Source of the DNA: Deltaproteobacteria bacterium
Lineage (GTDB): Bacteria; Desulfobacterota; SM23-61
Reading direction: 5' to 3'
DNA: 8,016 nt
Assembly: GCA_029857975.1 (NCBI GenBank)
Contig: JAOUFX010000108.1
Coordinates: 1-8,016, forward strand
The position numbers and the translations under genes are program-made. The notes beneath the pieces are model-generated. The model had not been told where the DNA came from. It saw only the letters and a list, made by a program, of their open reading frames with translations, and made no database searches. Of the stretch, positions 5,653-8,016 are shown piece by piece; the first letter of the stretch is position 1; each line of letters begins with the position of its first letter.

Positions 5653-7674
5653 TTATACCGGAGGCACTTCCTCCGAAACCTGCAGAGGTAACTTAATCGT
5701 AAAGGTCGTCCCTTTACCCTCATCGCTATGGACCTCAATCTGGCCCCGATGGCGGTCGATGATTCCATAGCTCACCGCCAAGCCGAGTCCCGTTCCTTTT
5801 TTGTCGGCTTTGGTGGTGAAAAAAGGATCAAAAATCCTATCGAGATTCTTCTCGGGGATGCCGCATCCCGTGTCCGCAAATTTAATCTGAACGAAAGAGT
5901 CCCCAGGAGCAAGGGTGGTCGCAATGTTCAATGAGCCTCCGGCCGGCATGGCATCAGCTGCATTTAAAAGGATGTTCATAAAGACCTGCTGAATTTGGTT
6001 GGCATCCAGAAGGATCATGGGGATTTGTTCGTTCAAATTTTTCATAATACGGATGTTTTGAAAGACCGATTGCCGTTCGACCAGAGAAAGAATATGAAGA
6101 ATAAGTTCATTGATGTTACAGGGTCTTTTCTGCGGCTTGCTCTCCCGGGCAAAATCCAAAAGGCCCCGAACAATGATGGAGACGCGGGTAGTTTCCCGGA
6201 CGATGAGTTCTAATTCTTTCTGGAGTTCAGGGTTGTCTTTCAGTTTCCGCATCAGCAGGTGGGAAAAAGTGAGGATACCCGTAAGAGGACTATTGATCTC
6301 GTGGGCTACGCCGGAAGCCAGTCGTCCGAGGGAAGCCAGTTTCTCCGATTGCATGAGTTGGGCCTGAATCTTTTTCAACTGCTGGCTGCGGCGTTCCACT
6401 TTTTCTTCCAGAGTTTTCCCGTAATCCTCCAACTCCTGACGGGCCTGCTTGAGGCGAACGAGCATGTGATTGAAGGATTCGGCCAGTTGTCCTATTTCAT
6501 CCCGGGAAGAAATGGGGAGTTGGAGAGACAAATTACCTTCAGCAATTTTGCGGGTCGCCCAGACCATTTCTCGCATGGGTCGGATAATCCCGGTGGTAAT
6601 AAAAAAGGAGAGCAGCAGAACAAGCAGTACGCCCAGGACGCCAATCCCAAAAAAGCTGTAAACCACCTTATTGCGGAGGTCGATATACGGAGCTTCCAGC
6701 ATGCCTACATAAAGGATGCCCACGATCTTGCCCGCGATATCCCGGATCGGTTCATAAGCCGTGATGTACCAGTCCTTGACTACAAAGGCCCGGTCCACCC
6801 AGAGCTGTCCTTGTTGGACCACGGCATCATAAACCTCTCCGGAGACTCTTGTGCCGACGGCCCGTTGGCCCTTCTCGTTGCGCACGTTGGTAGAAATCCG
6901 CAAGCCTCCTTGGAAAATCGTGGCCGTGCCCATTTCTTTCCCCTGATAGCGTCCTTCACCGTAAAGAAGATCCCGCACCTTGTCCACGATCTGATAGTTG
7001 CGGTTGAGAAGGGTTCCCCCGTAAAGAACCCCCAGGATATGCCCGGAATCATTCAGTACCGGTACGGCGGCCTTGAGCATCATCCCGGAGGTTTCCCGGT
7101 CCTCGGGGATTAAAGGGGCTTTGGGAGTGGCCACGAAAAGGATAAAAGCCCGTTCCGCCAGATCACTTCCCTCCCGTTGTAACTCCTCCTGAGTGAGGAT
7201 GACGGTGGAGGCAACTGCCTTTTTTTGTAAGGCCTTCTGCACCATCGGATCGGACGATTGGTCGTCGCCCAGGTGGAAAGGATGATGGGTTCTTGAAATG
7301 ACCCTTCCTTGGGTGTCCGTTAGGGTGAGTACATCAAGACCGAATTCTTTGCGGCGTTTGACTAAGAATTCCTCCAGTTTTTTTATTCGTCCGGATTCCA
7401 GATAATCAGGGATGGTGCGTCCGGAAGCGGTGAGCTGCACGACATCCCGGATGCGGTTGAGGGATTGGTTATAGACCAACCAGGCGGTGCTGAGATCATA
7501 TTTGACCTTGTTATGGGCCTGAAGGATAATGGTATCAGCGACGAGTTTCGTGCCGATTAAAGAGGAAAGGAGGCCGCCGGCAATGACCACGAAAAGAAAG
7601 CTGGAGACAAGCTTGGTGCGCAAAGAAAGACGATTGAGAAAAGGGATTTTGGTAAAAAACCAAAGAAGATTCAT
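5653..7674 (-). CDS. Membrane sensor histidine kinase with Cache and HAMP domains
   Basis: A 673-residue inner-membrane kinase. Order: short cytoplasmic start, membrane segment about 23-45, extracytoplasmic double Cache sensor about 46-335 (Cache_3-Cache_2-like, with LGVLYGGTLLNRNYQIVD, GTATIFQGGLRISTNV and WVDRAFVVKDWYITAYEPI), membrane segment about 338-362, HAMP about 363-415, a coiled coil, then HisKA with phospho-acceptor H458 (GVAHEINSPL). The ATP-binding domain has the N box at N571, G1 DTGCGIPE (601-608), the F box FDPFFTTK (615-622) and G2 GTGLGL (627-632). All catalytic motifs are intact. Such Cache sensors typically bind small organic acids or other metabolites; the ligand here is unknown. 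The ATG at 7674 is the first in frame after a TAG three codons upstream, but no Shine-Dalgarno is visible. It is the first gene of an operon with the sigma-54 regulator, driven by the promoter at 7714-7742. Confidence 0.95.
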   Translation of the reverse strand: MNLLWFFTKIPFLNRLSLRTKLVSSFLFVVIAGGLLSSLIGTKLVADTIILQAHNKVKYDLSTAWLVYNQSLNRIRDVVQLTASGRTIPDYLESGRIKKLEEFLVKRRKEFGLDVLTLTDTQGRVISRTHHPFHLGDDQSSDPMVQKALQKKAVASTVILTQEELQREGSDLAERAFILFVATPKAPLIPEDRETSGMMLKAAVPVLNDSGHILGVLYGGTLLNRNYQIVDKVRDLLYGEGRYQGKEMGTATIFQGGLRISTNVRNEKGQRAVGTRVSGEVYDAVVQQGQLWVDRAFVVKDWYITAYEPIRDIAGKIVGILYVGMLEAPYIDLRNKVVYSFFGIGVLGVLLVLLLSFFITTGIIRPMREMVWATRKIAEGNLSLQLPISSRDEIGQLAESFNHMLVRLKQARQELEDYGKTLEEKVERRSQQLKKIQAQLMQSEKLASLGRLASGVAHEINSPLTGILTFSHLLMRKLKDNPELQKELELIVRETTRVSIIVRGLLDFARESKPQKRPCNINELILHILSLVERQSVFQNIRIMKNLNEQIPMILLDANQIQQVFMNILLNAADAMPAGGSLNIATTLAPGDSFVQIKFADTGCGIPEKNLDRIFDPFFTTKADKKGTGLGLAVSYGIIDRHRGQIEVHSDEGKGTTFTIKLPLQVSEEVPPV

Positions 7675-7713
7675 TTTTTTCTATTGGATAACAATCATTG
7701 GAATTTGCGGTCA

Positions 7714-7742
7714 ATTATAAACGGCATGAGAAGATAAGTCAA
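7714..7742 (-). promoter_or_regulatory. Sigma-70 promoter of the kinase-regulator operon
   Basis: On the minus strand, TTGACT (7742-7737) and a perfect TATAAT (7719-7714) are separated by 17 bases. Transcription should begin near 7707, giving a leader of about 33 nt before the kinase ATG at 7674. This is the best promoter in the window and implies housekeeping expression of the two-component pair. Two copies of CCAAT 14 bp apart (7683-7687 and 7697-7701) lie in the leader and might be an operator, but that is weak. Confidence 0.75.
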
Positions 7743-7819
7743 CGAAACAAGGGGCCTTGGATCCTGATTATTGTAACCTAAGGGGGAGGGGCGTTCCCGT
7801 CTCCAAAGCGAGAAAAAAA

Positions 7820-7850
7820 TTGACTTTTTTCAAAATGGTGGTAATTAATT
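7820..7850 (+). promoter_or_regulatory. Weak candidate promoter for the MoaD-like gene
   Basis: TTGACT at 7820-7825 is a good -35 box on the plus strand. About 16-19 bases later comes the AT-rich TAATTAATT (7842-7850), but no convincing TATAAT. The position suits the gene starting at 7885. The -10 box is poor, so this is only a suggestion. Confidence 0.3.
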
Positions 7851-7884
7851 GAGAAAGAGGCCGGAAAGGAGAGCCATCCTGAGA

Positions 7885-8016
7885 ATGAAAGCGGAAGTGA
7901 AACTCTTTGCTAATTTTGGAGAATACCTGCCGCCGGGAAGTGATAAGTATGCCTGTAGGCTGGACCTTGATGAGGGGACGACCATCAACCAGGTCTTGGG
8001 AAGATTAAAAATCCCA
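7885..8016 (+). CDS. MoaD/ThiS-family sulfur-carrier protein, 3' end cut off
   Basis: The first 44 codons of an open frame run to the window edge. The start MKAEVKLFANFGEYLPPGSDKY and the later LDEGTTINQVLGRLKIP follow the beta-grasp pattern of MoaD-like proteins: a first strand with KLFA, then an acidic turn and a helix after EGTT. These small proteins carry sulfur as a C-terminal thiocarboxylate for molybdopterin, tungstopterin, thiamine or other sulfur insertions. The diagnostic Gly-Gly end lies outside the window, so the subtype is open. AAGGAG at 7866-7871 lies 13 nt before the ATG, somewhat far. The gene is divergent from the kinase, with a 210-bp shared upstream region. Confidence 0.75.
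   Translation, partial: MKAEVKLFANFGEYLPPGSDKYACRLDLDEGTTINQVLGRLKIP

Noticed and set aside
5628..5768. A 47-residue N-terminal extension of the sigma-54 regulator
   Set aside because: It overlaps the kinase's C-terminal coding region. Receiver domains begin within a few residues of the ATG at 5627, and the extension has no domain character.
6259..7113. A long plus-strand open frame (284 codons) within the kinase gene
   Set aside because: It lies antisense to conserved Cache and HAMP coding sequence, has no recognisable motif and no ribosome site, and is a frame shadow of the kinase.

Overview
The window reads like a piece of chromosome from an anaerobic, moderate-GC bacterium. The style fits the Deltaproteobacteria/Desulfobacterota (sulfate reducers and syntrophs): a Cache-type sensor kinase, a sigma-54 response regulator, NuoE/NuoF-type electron-transfer subunits, and dispersed inverted-repeat elements in the gaps. 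This placement is an inference from gene style; no rRNA or other strong marker gene is present.

Layout from left to right. At 1-534 (+) is the 3' part of a YciO/Sua5-family gene, cut by the window edge. A gap of about 270 bp holds a roughly 170-bp element with inverted ends (603-772). At 805-1356 (-) is a small PHP-family metal-dependent phosphoesterase. At 1357-1495 is a short gap with GTGTAGGGT repeats and a near-perfect 35-nt palindrome. A minus-strand block follows, read from high to low coordinates: a Cache-domain histidine kinase (7674-5653), a sigma-54 response regulator (5627-4221), a very AT-rich 273-bp gap, a receiver domain fused in frame to NuoE (3947-3000), and a NuoF-like protein (2935-1496). 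The kinase has a near-consensus sigma-70 promoter at 7742-7714. At 7885-8016 (+), divergent from the kinase, is the start of a MoaD/ThiS-like sulfur-carrier gene, cut by the right edge.

The most notable part is the block 1496-7674. The NuoF-like protein keeps all four cysteines of the [4Fe-4S] N3 site, but the glycine-rich NADH/FMN loop and the NADEGEPG motif are largely replaced. The NuoE-like protein keeps its four [2Fe-2S] cysteines and carries an N-terminal response-regulator receiver domain. A very strong Shine-Dalgarno sits just before an internal ATG at the domain junction, so the gene may yield both a REC-NuoE fusion and a free NuoE. With an adjacent Cache kinase and sigma-54 activator, this looks like complex-I-derived iron-sulfur subunits wired into two-component signalling. 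It could be a redox-sensing or phosphorylation-gated electron-transfer module. That role is inferred; what is visible is the gene order, the domain fusion and the motif losses.
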